A stretch of 64,000 nt of DNA from Cadophora sp. MPI-SDFR-AT-0126 (lineage: Eukaryota; Ascomycota; Leotiomycetes; Helotiales; Ploettnerulaceae), in the NCBI GenBank assembly GCA_020747065.1, contig JAGMVK010000011.1:62001-126000 (forward strand), in the 5' to 3' direction. The position numbers and the translations under genes are program-made. The notes beneath the pieces were generated by a model. That model ran no database searches, was not told the DNA's origin, and was given only the letters and a program-made list of their open reading frames with translations. Below are positions 1 through 12,348 of the stretch, piece after piece (position 1 is the first letter of the stretch; each line of letters opens with the position of its first letter).

Positions 1-215
1 ATGAAGATGTCGAAGATGAAATGGCAATGGCCATCAAACGAACCACTCGATTCATGACAGATACCTCTTCGCCTTTCACACATGGGCACACGAACAAGGC
101 TACGATTGCAGACCGACAGCAAGTTGCTGCTGCTAATATTGCTGCTTTCGAAGAATCTTTCAATAAGAAGACTGGTGGGAATGGTGTTAAGGGGATGGCA
201 ACGGAGGGTCGTTAG
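1..215 (+). CDS. Small two-exon family protein, member 1 (3' part only)
   Basis: The frame is open from base 3 to a TAG at 213-215, so the window starts inside the last exon. Its end aligns by eye with the members at 2338, 9155 and 11156. It shares a MA-x(4)-RT-x-F-x-x-DTS-x-P stretch with the 11156 gene and a C-terminal R-x-x-x-AA-x-x-I-x-x-F-x-x-x-F pattern with all members. No known domain is recognised. The C-terminal part looks helical. The 53-nt first exon found in the other members would lie upstream of the window. Function is unknown; membership of the family rests on these short matches and on position in the same cluster. Confidence 0.6.
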   Translation, partial: EDVEDEMAMAIKRTTRFMTDTSSPFTHGHTNKATIADRQQVAAANIAAFEESFNKKTGGNGVKGMATEGR

Positions 216-2337
216 TAAGGAGATGAAGAAGGAGTATGATGATATGGTGACATTAAGATAGGCAATACTAATCTCAATGAAGTCAGGATTTTGAGACATG
301 TAGCTTTAGTTGCACTGCTTTTATTCAAAGACCATGGGTGGTTAGTCGTGGTTTTTGAGATATCAGAAATCACTTGTTCAGTTTGTTCATTCAATGAAGG
401 CGTTTATCGGGGGATTTCATCAACTGGACTCCACCAGAGGTATGGCAACGTGAATCTGATCACACCGGCAGGACAAGATACCCGGCTCGTGGCTGGTAAT
501 AGAAGCCTTGAAACTTAAAATTATTGATTGTTGTTTCAACCTCAGTGACCCTACTAACTCCTCGCTTAACTTTTTCGTCAACAAGTACCTTTTCTTCCGC
601 TCGTTGAAATGTTCACCGGCTCAAAAGGAAACGTACAACACTTCGAGGTATTTCACGAAGTTATCGAGCGTGATTTGAATGTTATTTCGGTGGTTTGATA
701 ATTGTTTGATATACATGTTTCCATAAGTGATCCTTAGTGGAAAGGGGTAAAAGATTAATGTTCTTTTAATTCCGCAAATACCCAGCCCAAGCGCATGAAG
801 CATTTGGCTCCCCTTGCCACCGACATAGCTTTCAAGTACCGTTCTCCTTGCGCCTTTGTGACATGTCAACTCTCGTTAACTGTGGTGATTTCGAAGAGTA
901 ACGTCAGCAAGCGGAGACCCTGAAGCCTTGCCTCAACTGCGCCTGAATCTGCCTGGTGGTGGAAGTGGGGCAGCCAAGCTGATTACCATCAGGACGATGG
1001 CTTGATACCGCACCATGTGCAAGGAGCTGATTGGACAGAACCTTATTCCGACATCTCGGTAACAGTGGCAGCCCGCACCACAACAAGGCTGAAATGCCGA
1101 GCGCATACCGCCTTTAATGCTTCGTGCCGCTTGGGGACAATGTGATGGCTTGGCTTTGCTGATTATACTCGGCTGCCTCTGTCAAAGTTCTGGGGTTGGG
1201 TTTGAAGATAAGAGCGGCGACCCGACGGAGGTACAGCGATCATCTTTTACTCCATGCCAACAAAAGGGTTCCCCGAACACAAAACTTCACACAATATAAC
1301 TTCTTCAACAGAAGTTGAGATTGAACAAGAAAAATAATTCTTATACTCCTTAAGTCTGGGTTAAATAACGATCCAAATTTTGTAGTTCGTCTCTGTCGTT
1401 GTAGTTGCGATTTCAAGGGAAGAAAAGTATGCAGGGAAATAGGAGATCCGCGCTGTACTTCCGTAGCCTCCCTAATTCATCTGCACCATCTGTTAGAATC
1501 GCCAGTCTTACAAGTACTCCACGAGCGGAGCTTCAAATTTCGCATACTTCGCCGAAAATTGGCAGATTGCTTCGCCGAAAATCATTCAAAATTCCGGAGT
1601 ACTATCCCTGTCATGCCGGGCCAGTGATAACGATTTTCAACACACCACCTATCTTGACTCGCTTGGCACACTACCAAGAGCTAAATGATCCTTGTGCGGC
1701 ATGGCTCATTTTTGTTTCTTCCTTCCAGCATACCCGTATTCGAAATTCTGGATCCTCACACAAAAATCACACCATATGCTGGATGTCATCCTTCCACACA
1801 CCCAGGCAAGTACGGTGCGCTCGAATCTGACCAGGCCAAAGTACATGCCCGGCGAATCATAACAATTATCAACACACCATGACTCCATGTTGTGCTTGCC
1901 TTGCCCGCCCGCTTCCCATTTACTTAAGCAAGCGCAGGTACACCCCCGAGCCAGAGGACGAATTATACATGACCACCCCTCCCGAAATACGCAAAGATGA
2001 AGCAAAGTTCGATCCATGCTCACCGAGGCCAGAGGCCAGAGGCCAGAGCAGGGCAGCTCTATAGATATGAATTGCGCACCCCCCAATCTTAAAACAAGTC
2101 CTTTTGTGTAGGTTTCTTGACATATTTGATGTTGGAACGCTCGAGCAAATTGTCCTATATCACATCACCAACATTGTTCTATTCTCATATTGACGTCCCT
2201 GTCGTCGTTTCTGAAGGCCACAACCTATTGCTAGCATTATTATCTCTTACTCTTCTCTATCCTACTCAATCCAGACGGCCCCGCTGTACAAGTCGTTTCC
2301 TCCCTTCCTGCTACCATTCTTCTCGTGGCGGTTCTCA
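216..2337. other. Intergenic region, no supported gene
   Basis: Contains only short or overlapping open frames without recognisable protein features. A 13-base motif CTTCGCCGAAAAT occurs twice near 1550-1585, a phrase close to ATTnTCAACACACCA occurs near 1633 and 1866, and AGGCCAG is repeated in tandem near 2033-2050. The last ~200 bases are pyrimidine-rich and are the likely promoter and 5' leader of the gene at 2338. Confidence 0.5.
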
Positions 2338-2734
2338 ATGGCGCCAAGTGATACCTACTCAACCACAGCCGTTGATGGCTCGACTGACAAGTATGTTCTT
2401 CCACTGCATAAACATTGCTTTCATATTAGGCGTCTTCTTTATCGACGAAAGAATACTATATCTGACAATGTCTCCTACCAGGTTCGGTCCCTCGTCGTCC
2501 GTCAACGACCCCAAAACGCCTGCACAAGTCGCAGCAGACAAGCTACCCGCTCGAGAACGGATGCAGCTTTTCATGTCCGACTCTGCTCTATCCACTCTCG
2601 TCACAGGCCATGGAGCGAACACCATCGACGCCGTCTCAGCTCGTCGTGACGCTGCAGCCGCCAAGATCAATTCTTTCGATGGAGCTTTCGAAGAACACAA
2701 GCCGGAGAGTTGTAAGGACGATGGAAAGAAGTGA
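2338..2734 (+). CDS. Small two-exon family protein, member 2 (101 aa)
   Basis: Exon 1 is 2338-2390 (53 nt) and exon 2 is 2482-2734. The 91-nt intron has donor GTATGT, a CTGAC branch site and a CAG acceptor. The product starts MAPSDTYSTT, followed by DGSTDK, then FGPSS, PKTPAQVAAD and a basic RERMQLFMSD segment. A C-terminal helix-like block with R-x-x-AAAAKI-x-x-F follows. Exon 1 has exactly the same length and intron phase (2) as in the members at 9155 and 11156, which makes the model firm although the protein is short. There is no signal peptide or membrane segment, so it is probably cytosolic or nuclear. I do not recognise the family and assign no function. Confidence 0.75.
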
Positions 2735-3587
2735 GACATGGTCATTAAATAGCTCTAGGTCATTGAACTAATGCTACAAGTAAGCAGTGAGAAGGCATGG
2801 CTCAACCACTGATGTCCACTTATTCCATTCCTCCATTTATGATGAGCAGTGAAGCTTTCGTTTTCTGAATTCATAGCCAATGGAAGAGAAACAATTCTTA
2901 GATACTTTTGTCCTTTGGAGATTCCAACCTATTCGGCGTCAAACTGACGGGATGGCAGTATGAAGTGGCGGATACAGGAGGACGTGAAAGTAACAAGGCT
3001 TGGAATGATGTTAAGGCGCCCAGCAATCGTGTATTAACTTAGTAGCAGAATCGAGCCATCGTTGGTTAGGCCAAGTATATGAAGGCCACAAGTGGTATCG
3101 AAAAATTTAACTGGCGCTCAGGACGATGTGGTCCTGGCCCGGGAAAGAGATGTTAGGAAACTGCAGTATCAGTCGTCATTCAGGTTTGGGTCAGAATCGG
3201 TCAATCCTGTTCGCTCGCTTAATTGCGTTTTCTACATTCCCGGACGCATTGCACTGTGATTGAAGTTCTTTACTTCTCTCAAGAACCAGTAATCTTGCGG
3301 ATTCGTATTTCTTTGACGAGTTTTGAAAGTCTGTTTGCTAGTCTGTTGATGCCCTCCTAGTATCCTATGATATACTTAAGTACTTGGGTAGAACGTATAT
3401 AAATGGTAGCTCTTTGGGTTTTATCTGGGGATAAATAACTTAGGACTTTTTTGCCCTTGAAATAAATAAATCGATTCGTGGTTATTATACAGAGCAAAAA
3501 CATCCTCATAAAAGCTATTCGACTAAGCTATCTCTGACTGATATAGGAAATTCGAGATCTCAAAACCGTTGAGGAAAACAAGCACAA
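2735..3587. other. Intergenic region
   Basis: No supported gene. It becomes AT-rich from about 3350 to the end of the downstream HET pseudogene. It presumably holds the 3' ends of the two convergent neighbours. Confidence 0.5.
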
Positions 3588-6076
3588 TCATATAAGTACC
3601 ATTCGTCTCCGTTGAGGAGAGGTGCCTTCGGCAATCATTCTGCCATGAAACTCGTCATTGGCCATGTTTTCTACCCCATCCTCTCCAAATATATTTCCTA
3701 GTTTATCCATTAGTCCGTCCATTACAGCAGACATGTGCGCGAAATGTCGACTAGAAGCATTAGCGTGTCCACTGGCGGCAATTTTGTCCAAAACTCCCTT
3801 ATCTGGGATGCATAGATTTGCTGCTGCAATCCTTGTCGCGGTTTGGCCTACAATATCGACCATGAGTACGTCAAGGTCCCCAGATGTGGGTCGAGTGAGA
3901 ACGATGAAGTCGTGCGTCCCAGGCACTTTCTTTACGATATCTTTTGCGTCTTGCCCATACCATCTCATGTCGCAGTCCACCCCAGAAATGTTCACAGTGC
4001 CGACCTGATTGGCGCGAACGTCCAGCTTGAGAGTTAAGCAATCTATGAACAAGAAGCCTTTTCTATCGCCCTCACGGAGCAGCTCCTCGGAGAACTCTAC
4101 ACCGTCTAGAGACGTTCTGGCAAGGTCCCAAAATGGATCATATGGCAAGTCCGCTCGATCAAACGAATAAGTGCCGGCAGGACCAACACCATAGTGGTAG
4201 GCTTTCTCTGCACATTCCGCCGGCTCCGAGCAGAAGATGGGTTTGAGTTTACCTTCAACTGATACACTGGCTTTCATGTAAGGTTTTTGCCAATTCCTGT
4301 AGTCCTCTGTTAATCGACCACGTAAGCTGCGAACGTCGACGTGTACTTCTTCAAGCTCGCCCTCCCATCCAGCCCATGACCATGCCGGAAAGTCTGCGCG
4401 CCTTCGGGACGGTCCGCTATGACCCCATGCAAGACACTTGTTGAGATCTTGTATCGGCCCACCGCGAAAGAAACCCTCACGATAATGACGCCTTTCCAGC
4501 TGAAGTAGAATTCCACCAAAGGCATTAACAGAGTCGGTATCGTGTGTCATGCGGCGCTGAGAATATTCGCAAAGCAATCGTTTATATTCGTCTGACCCAT
4601 CGATCCATTCCGCGTCCCATGGGAAAAAGTCTTGAGCGCCGTCACCTAGGAATGGATTTCTGAAATGGATGTAGGAAAAACTTGAATCACCAATAATCGG
4701 CGGAGACGAATAGCCCAATGCATGGAATGGAGAGTCAAAGTCATCGATAGACTCTGTAGATGCCGGTGCCCCATTACATTGGAAATACGCCTGTTCTTCT
4801 GTCACGTAAAGACACCTTACAGACAGCACAGCCTCTTGGAAAGTCCAAGCACGTGTCGTCCAGCGAGAAAGTCCCAACTGTTGACCAAGAGTCATGCCAG
4901 TAGATACCAAATCTGTCCCTTCAAAGCTGCACCGCATCTGTGCAGATTGGATGATTTCCATCTCAGTGACCCTTGGGATACCTGCATCCATAGATGTACC
5001 CGACAAACTGACAATGGTCAACCATGCACCAGTATAGATAGAGTCCATCAGCCCAATGTGTGTTTTCTTGTCCTCTTCGCTTTTTTGATCAATACAAATT
5101 GCGTCGATCCAAAGATAACGTTGCTGGAGATTTGAGTCAGCTTCATGGCGTCCTCCAAAGTGCGGGGCAAGTTTCCTATTGTAGATGTTGCAGGATATGT
5201 TGGGGTCGGAATATCTCCCCAGACGTAGCTCAAGACAAGATAATCTGGTCGGCCAGCATCAACATACGAAGTCAGTTTCCGACATGTAACGTCAATCAGA
5301 TGCATTGCATCAAGATTGCTAGACTTGAAACTATTGCAGGTCCCCGGGTGGAACATGTCGCACCGTCTCAGCCACTCATGAATCATAGGATAGTTTAAAA
5401 TCTCTTCTCTAAATGGGCATGCCTGAAAAGCACTGTGCTCCTCTCGATTGTCATCCGAAGATGTCATAGCCTGTATAGCTTCTGAAGAGTCGTCGAGTCG
5501 TCCAATACCTTCAGAAAGCCACTCGTCAAGGGGAATCTCTACATCGTCATTTACCAGCATGCAAAGGGACCGGGCTGGCCGCTCAGGCATCGACGGGACA
5601 GGAGGAGGCAAGTAGCGTAGCAAACTTGGGCGCGATACGAGAACAGCGTAGCCATGCTTTGTTTTTATGTTATCCGGTACCGAATTGACAAGGGCAACAC
5701 AGATAGGGCAATCTTGACGGAACTGAAGGTCGGACACCCAGCCAATAGTAGAATGAGCGAGGCCGGTCCCCAGTTCTTTGGAGGAAAGAAGCTCGAGAAT
5801 AGGAAGGGTTCGGCACCCTCTACAAGGCTGAAGCCACATCTCGGACGACGCCGGTCTTAATTGAATCTTCTTTGGCAGCCTAGTGTGCGGGAGTACAAGG
5901 CCTTGCTGCCACTGTGCTCGGTATGCTTTGCGAAGCACCTGAACTGGAAGTTCGAGTGTTTCATCTCTGGTCAATCTTGGACAATTATCAAGGGAGTGTC
6001 TGCTCTCCCGACACTTAATACAGAGGAGCAAGTGTGATGGAATGTTGGTATCCCTGTCAGGTACCGGGAATGACAA
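3588..6076 (-). pseudogene. HET-domain gene broken by a one-base frameshift
   Basis: Two abutting minus-strand frames (5048-6076, 342 codons; 3588-5048, 486 codons) together make one heterokaryon-incompatibility type protein. The upstream frame has a Cys-rich N-terminus and the first HET block (LVLSYVWGD, then NLPRTLEDAMKLT). The downstream frame carries the next block, RYLWIDAICIDQ, then MDSIYTGAWLTIVSLSG and the W-x-x-RAWTFQE block. The spacing between LEDAM and RYLW is that of an intact HET domain, but the frame changes by one base near 5129-5134 in an AAATC/GATTT run. HET proteins trigger cell death after non-self recognition; this copy is probably inactive unless the shift is a sequencing error. 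A separate upstream frame at 6091-6378 could be a 5' exon. Confidence 0.8.
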
Positions 6077-6090
6077 AGATATCTCATCTA

Positions 6091-6378
6091 TCAGTTTGGC
6101 CTCTCACGTTGCTTCGCCTTACGTTCGTGAGCCTCTTCATCTTCTTCCTCAATCTTCAGCTGTCGAAGGTCTCTTAGGGTCTTTTCCATGGCCTGATTCA
6201 TATGATCCGGGAGAATCATGTTAGGATCATGGACAGTAGAGAATGCGTCCAAGAGTGCTCTTCCCTGGGGTAGCGATTTCGTATCGTCTGTTTTGTATCG
6301 CCAACGAAGTAATTCTTCAGCCTCAGCGACCATATGATGCAGGCTACGCTTCGTGTCATTTGAGGCGATACTAGGCAA
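6091..6378 (-). other. Open frame upstream of the HET pseudogene, possible 5' exon
   Basis: A 95-codon frame rich in acidic and basic residues (end reads EEEDEEAHERKAKQRER) directly precedes the HET frame. GTAAGG and GTGAGA donor-like sites lie near its end, but joining either to the CAG before the HET frame gives the wrong phase. Its link to the HET gene is therefore unproven. No domain recognised. Confidence 0.3.
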
Positions 6379-9154
6379 TTTTTAGTAACTGCATCAACAT
6401 ATAACACACAAACCCTACTTGCTTAAGTCTTCGATTGTGATCCAAATGAGTTTCTCCTAGTAGACAAACGATTCATGGAGATAGCTCGTTTGATGTTCCA
6501 GAAGAAAAGAAATTTGTTTGAAGTGATATAAGTGATATTAAAGGCAAGTCTAATTTGACTCCAAATATTGTTCAGCCTAAATTATTACATCATTTCCAAG
6601 CCGAGATATCCGACGCAGGCTTGGTCACTATCATGAGGTAGGTTGCATTGCATCTGCTCATCTTGGTGCATGCGAAGTATACTGGACCACGTCGGTTGTG
6701 TTACCACACCAAGTAAGATGAGTAATTCAACGAGATCGAATGAAAACACTCGACGAAATTTGACCTGCTCGGACCCGGAAAACTGTGGGCCAGCTCAGTG
6801 CTTTGCCTCGATTGCCAACTCATCATCCCAAATAAAAATGCCTCGAGTGACGTAAGCGAGCCAATGTGAAAGGACTCTTTTTGGGTACAGCCTTGCCTTT
6901 GGTGCAGTGGCTTGAAGCATACTGTGTTGGGTGGCTCGCTTAATTTTGGCCGAAAAAAAAGGTGAAAAATAAGATGTGGGAGGGCTGCTGGGCAGTTAAC
7001 ATTATGCTGGAAGGCCTCTTCTATTAAAGCACAGATATTCCCTCATGGTAAGGGCCTGTCCATAAGTATCACGACTTTCTCGATATCTTTCCAGAATTCG
7101 TCATACTTAGAAAAGAACGATTGCGAAGTTGACAGACAACTCATGATGATTTTTAAGATGGCCTTGGAGGATTTTCAGGATAAGGCAACTGGAATCTCAC
7201 CTCTCTCAAAAGCACTTCAGACGCAGAAATTTGCATTCCACCTTAAGATAAAAGACACTTACAATAAAATTGGTGACGAGCACCTACTTTCTTCCTTTTG
7301 CATTACCGCATCTATTGGAGTCTCAAGTGCAAAGAGAATTTGACTTGCACCTTTTGTGCTGATCGAAAGATAATGGGAGCATGCCCAAGTGGCTTTTGTT
7401 CTCGCGATTTCAGAACCTCCCTACGATCATTGCCTAGACGTCAAGCATCACACACTTCTATCAATTCATCAAGAATCCCGTCTTTTGAGAAACGAAGTCT
7501 TTTACCTTCTGATTCGATGATCTAAAAGATACCATCACTTTCTACAACCTTTGAGTATTGACTTCGTTCTTGTTCGCTGTCTGCTCGCTTCACCTGCGTG
7601 CCTGGCTTTGTTAATTTGGTAACATCGGGCATACGAGAAGTGTCAGAGATTGAGATAAAGCACCTCAAGTCTCCAATTTCAAGTATACGTTTCCTGCGCT
7701 CCGATGTTGTAGGACTTTTCATCAACATTGCCGCAACTGTGTAGTGAAAGTTCTACATTCGCGGGGTAAATAGAAGAAACATTGAAAGTACGTCAATATA
7801 CAATCAATCTCTATTTGGATTTACTGTTGGGCTTTGGCTAGCATATTGTTCATTAGAAAGCGTTGGCAATCGAGGTGAACGAGGCCGGGGATCATCGCAT
7901 TATCATATGGGATCTGTCAGTCGTATATGTTTTCAAGTCTTCATAGCTAGTCATTTGACTCCTGAGCTAATGTTGAAAAGCTCTGGAGATTGATGAAATA
8001 AAGGAGCGCATGAGTCAGTGAAGCGCAGGATCCTCCCAGAGTTACCCAGAGTTCTGTTGGTAGTAAGTAGCGCGGGGCTTTCTTGGCGAGTAAGCAGCCA
8101 GGCTGGCGCTCAAAACTCCTCTGTGGCACAAGTTTTCGGATTGCGACGGGTCTTATACCAGCTATATAGCAGATCAGACAGTTTGCTCCCAAAAGATAAG
8201 ACGACGAGGCATGGGTATGAGCATGGGTCAAGATCAGGCAGGGTGCGGGCCTCCGCGGATAGAGATCTCTGGAGTAGGGACTAGAGGTAGGGATGCGCTA
8301 TGGTTCTTGAATCCTGGTCGTTATGATCTCTTGGTGCTGATTTGTGCAGGGGTCTCGAGTGTCCCCCATTACCCCGGCCATCTCGGCTCTGTGGGTTTCT
8401 AGGGTTTCTAAGGCATCCTCGGTGAGTACGGAAGGGGGTACGCTGTGAGTCTCGTCCGCCCTTATAAGGTAGTAAGGTTGTTCTTCCAATTAAATGTCTG
8501 AAGTTCTCGAATTTTCTCCATAAATTACCTTAAACATGAAGACAGAGTACCTGGGGTGGACGAGACCCACAGCGTACCCCCTTCCATCCCATGGGTGAGC
8601 GGATAGGCGTGGAAATTAGTTCTACATCAGATCGAATCGAGGGCCCGATTGGACCCCATTAGCCCCGCGCTGATGATGCACCAACCACCGTTGCCCCTAT
8701 ACCCTGTCATGCCTAGCCAAGCCAATCTGCACGCATAGGTGCTGGCACGGCGGTCCACTTTGCATATTCAAGCAAGGTCTTCTCGTTGCGAGTCGTACGA
8801 AGCTCATAATCATTCTGATATGACTCGCAGCAGGCAAAAGTTCGATCGAGTGTACTCTACCATATAAGCCTTCAAATATCCCCCAAAGAACGATCATGAT
8901 CTCAATCATTATTCCCAAAAATTCACAGCCTGACCAACGAGCACCAAGTGTCTGGTCAAAATACTTATCGATTGTTTTCTTGGCACAGTTTGCAAAATCT
9001 TTCTTTACCTCTACGCAACCACAAATAAGCTGTTTCTTAATCCGAATTCCAATCACTTCTCACTGTCACATCCTACACGCCTTGTCTACAATCTCCAACC
9101 AAAGAAGGGTCAAGACATATCTCCAATCTGCATTTTCACTCCAGGTCTCACTCT
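6379..9154. other. Intergenic region with a large inverted repeat
   Basis: No open frame here shows a protein family or a convincing exon structure. The main feature is the inverted repeat at 8430-8585 (listed separately). The last 200 bases before 9155 are pyrimidine-rich and likely form the leader of the next small gene. Confidence 0.5.
8430..8585. repeat. 32-bp inverted repeat around a 92-nt loop
   Basis: The arm at 8430-8461 and the arm at 8554-8585 are reverse complements at 30 of 32 positions. The core is GGAAGGGGGTACGCTGTG, and both mismatches are transitions. Transcribed on either strand it would fold into a long hairpin. It could be the remnant of a short inverted-repeat transposon or an RNA structure; flanking target duplications are not evident. 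Confidence 0.7.
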
Positions 9155-9540
9155 ATGGCTCAGAGTGACATCTACTCTACCATAGCCGCCGATGGCTCCG
9201 CAGACGAGTACATCTCCCCCATTTCCTTCTACTCTGACTATACTCTTCCTACTCTACATCTTTTCAAACTTCATATACTACGCTCATGCACTGACTCACA
9301 TGCGCAACTAGATTCGGACCATCACCTACACATCACGCCCCAAAGACACCTTCTCAAGTCTCAGACGAAAAGGCCCTCTCCCGCGCACGGATCCAAAACT
9401 TCCTTGCAGATCCTACCACCTCTGCTGTCTCCAGCTCTTTGAACAACAGTAACACAATTGCATCTCGACTCGACGCCGCACAGGCTAGCATCTCTGCTGT
9501 TCATGCTGCATTCTCGGATAATGCGGGTGCGATGAAATGA
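9155..9540 (+). CDS. Small two-exon family protein, member 3 (93 aa)
   Basis: Exon 1 is 9155-9207 (53 nt) and exon 2 is 9312-9540. The 104-nt intron has donor GTACAT, a CTGAC branch site and a TAG acceptor. The product begins MAQSDIYSTI, then DGSADE, FGPS, PKTPSQVSDEKALSRARIQ and a C-terminal helix-like stretch with R-x-DAAQASISAVHAAF. The same exon length, intron phase and motif order as the neighbours at 2338 and 11156 support the model. No signal peptide, membrane segment or known domain. Function unknown. Confidence 0.75.
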
Positions 9541-11155
9541 AGGACACGATATAAGGATTTCATTAGTGGCGTTCATAATATATTCTTCACTGGTATGGAG
9601 TCGCAAGCGTGTGGTGTTGTGTCCTGAAATTTTGCTGTCTTTTGCATTGTTGCGCTGTTCGGATCGAGGCATGGCTTTTGTTTACTTTCCCCTGAGCCAA
9701 GCCACCAGGTGGGTTGGGCTGTTCCAAAAAGTCTTATCGCGTCGAAAGGTAGATATTGAACAGAAAATGATGATTTTGCTTGATCATTGAAGCCTTCTGT
9801 GCGGGATTTGTGTAACACCTGTTTCTTGTGCGTTACGAATGGTGTCCTCGTGCCGGGTGTAATCGTAGCTGGTTGCGAGTAGACAGGTGTTGGTATTCCA
9901 CGCGGAGACAATTCTGTCTAAAGAATGAAAGGGAAATCGATGAGAAGGATGCCGCATCAAGCAGACAGTGGAGTAGTTCCATCTTTACATGTCCATATAA
10001 TCATTGATTAAAGCTATAACTCAAAGAGTAATCTCAAGATTAACTCCAATAGGTGTTTCTTTTCACGAGAGTTGGATCCGATGTTATAGTACGACATGTC
10101 CCTCTCACAGGATTCAGAGCCTCATGTTTGCATACAGATGTCTAAACTAGATAATTATTTATGCCTATGTCTTCAACTAGTCCACCGAGTCAAGTTCACT
10201 GCTGTCCGAAGTGAAGAGAAGATTTGGGCTAATCAGGTGACTAATGTCTCACGTGATAGTGTGGTTGTTCAAGCCTTTCGTATCAGGATTCTTGCAAGTT
10301 AAACCAATACTATAACTTAGAACAAAGGTCATATAGAGTGACAAGAGATACAATCTTCCAAAGAATTGTGAGGGTGTGACTGCGTTCGTGAGATGCACGT
10401 GCCACATGTTGGGGGCGGGACCGGGCTTACAGGACGTTTGTGTAGTTACTAGTTATGGTGAAAAGCTAGGGGGGGGGGCATCGTTCGATATGGAAAAATT
10501 CAGTTAGGCAAATAGCGAACCACTGCGACCAATACTTCACGGGTTGGAGGAGTAAGGCAGAGCCACGTCCCGGGCGCGGTACTGGCTGACAGGGTGCATT
10601 TTATGAATTGGGTGTGTCCTGGAATCGGCTCAGTTGGTCTGATTGGGCACAGCCTCAACCACGAGCCTCATCTATGTTAGCCGATGTCTGCTTAGTGGTT
10701 GGAGTTAGTGGGATGTTCCTGAGCCCTGGTCGGGACGTATGCACTACACACGCATGAGGGAAAATATGAATCGAGAGAGACATTGACCTTGTCCAAGAAC
10801 CCCACGGATTCGGAAGATGCCCAACGCTCCATCTTCTGCGCAAAATGTCTTCCTTATATAACAGCTCTCTGTACCCCTCATACTTTACTTTCTCTTACCG
10901 AACCAAAACTTCATTGTATTTGCGTGAGACCTTACAGCAATAACCAGTTCCTCTGCCCTGGCTCGGTCACGTGCACTGTCCTCTTCCAGTAACTCTCTTC
11001 CTTTTACATACCCCACTATCCTTTACTTTCTCCACACAAGTCACTCGTCTAATCATCGGTCATTTTCATAGCCTGCTGTCATACATATACTACACTACGA
11101 CCTAGAGCCCCATACTCGTCTCAGTATCGTCGCCAAGACTTAGTATCGATCTACC
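9541..11155. other. Intergenic region upstream of member 4
   Basis: No supported gene. It includes a G homopolymer of about nine bases near 10470 and a TATA-like site at 10855-10861. The 300 bases before 11156 are C/T-rich, typical of a fungal 5' leader. Confidence 0.5.
10855..10861 (+). promoter_or_regulatory. TATA-like element
   Basis: TATATAA lies about 295 bases upstream of the start codon at 11156, in front of a C/T-rich stretch. It could be the core promoter of that gene with a long leader. Evidence is motif and position only. Confidence 0.3.
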
Positions 11156-11572
11156 ATGGCGGCCTCCGATACTTACTCAACAGCAACCATTGACGGTTCC
11201 GCAGATGAGTTCGTACCCTCTTACAACCTTCCCACACTTCATAATCCTCTTCATTACTTGTCTTTTTTCCTCATCTAATATCTGCTAAATACCTTTCTCC
11301 TTCTCAGATTCTCACCCTCCTCCACCTCACCACCCCCACGAACACCCGCTCAAGTCGCTGCCGATATGGCTCTCAGCCGCCAACGCACTGCCGCCTTCGT
11401 AGCAGATACGTCTCTTCCCGTCGTCACTCCTGCATTCTACCATGTCATCAATTCCAATGCCAGTCAACCGAACCCTACAGCCGCTCGAACCCAAGCTGCA
11501 AGGATAAACATTGCCAACTTCAACTTAGCCTTCGATAACAATGCAACCAATGCGAATAAGAGGAGGAAGTAA
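11156..11572 (+). CDS. Small two-exon family protein, member 4 (105 aa)
   Basis: Exon 1 is 11156-11208 (53 nt) and exon 2 is 11308-11572. The 99-nt intron uses donor GTTCGT, which is less usual, and a TTCTCAG acceptor. The product begins MAASDTYSTA, then DGSADE, FSPSS, PRTPAQVAAD and MALSRQRTAAFVADTS. A C-terminal AARINIANFNLAF block and a basic NKRRK tail follow. It shares exon layout and motif order with members 2 and 3, and the MA-x(4)-RT / DTS pattern with member 1. The basic tail might be a nuclear signal, but that is speculation. Function unknown. Confidence 0.75.
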
Positions 11573-12348
11573 GAGAGGGGGGATATACTTGCATCGAGAT
11601 AGACATATATTAGAACAGAAAGGGAAAGAGGTAAGTATTGATGTTTTGTTCCTCGGCATTCGCTTGATTCAGGGGTGTTTGTTTACGTCGTGACTCGGTC
11701 GCACCCGAGAAGCGAGAGGCGAGGATTCATACTGACAGGAGCAGACAGGAGATTCGAATGAAAGTGACCAAGTGTGCACGATACGACGAACGCTGAGGGA
11801 AAGAGAACGAACTGGGACTGGAAGGATTGTGTTACAGTTCGGGAGGGGAGTGGAGATGAGTGATGAAGATGAGGATGAGGGATGTGAGTATGAGTGAGGA
11901 TGGGTATGATCGCGGGAAATACCCACTTTGGTGACCCCACTATTATGGGCGGCATATGCGTGTTCATTGGGTGGATTGTGAGAACTCCTTAGCAAATGGA
12001 AAGACAAGGGACTGAGAAGTTATACAAGAGGAAGGAGAGGAGGACTTAGGTTATTGGCGCACAATACGCATAGACAAGACACGCACGGTAGTTGAATTCA
12101 AAACTTCAACTCCGCCCACTCCACAATCTCAAAAGTAGCACAGCACTACAGAGCAAAAGCAAAATAAAATAAAGAGCACTTCTTCAAAGATTATCCATTG
12201 AACCTGCTTATCCTATCGTATCGTATCATAACAATGTTCCTCCAATCCGTCCTGCCATTGTCCGGAGAACTCCATCCCGTTTATGAAGCGCAGCATTTCA
12301 ATTTGACCACTTAGGATCGACCTTCGTCCTGCGGAAATCCCAAGAGCA
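11573..12348. other. Intergenic region
   Basis: No supported gene. A GATGA-type purine-rich simple sequence lies around 11850-11900. The neighbours converge here, so this is mainly 3' sequence. Confidence 0.5.

Noticed and set aside
1405..1830. 141-codon plus-strand open frame
   Set aside because: No family features, overlapping frames on both strands, and local direct repeats inside it. Likely chance.
5110..5145. CTGAC ... CAG looks like an intron end in the broken HET gene
   Set aside because: Using it would remove the conserved LPRTLEDAM block. HET spacing is exact without an intron, so a one-base frameshift is simpler.
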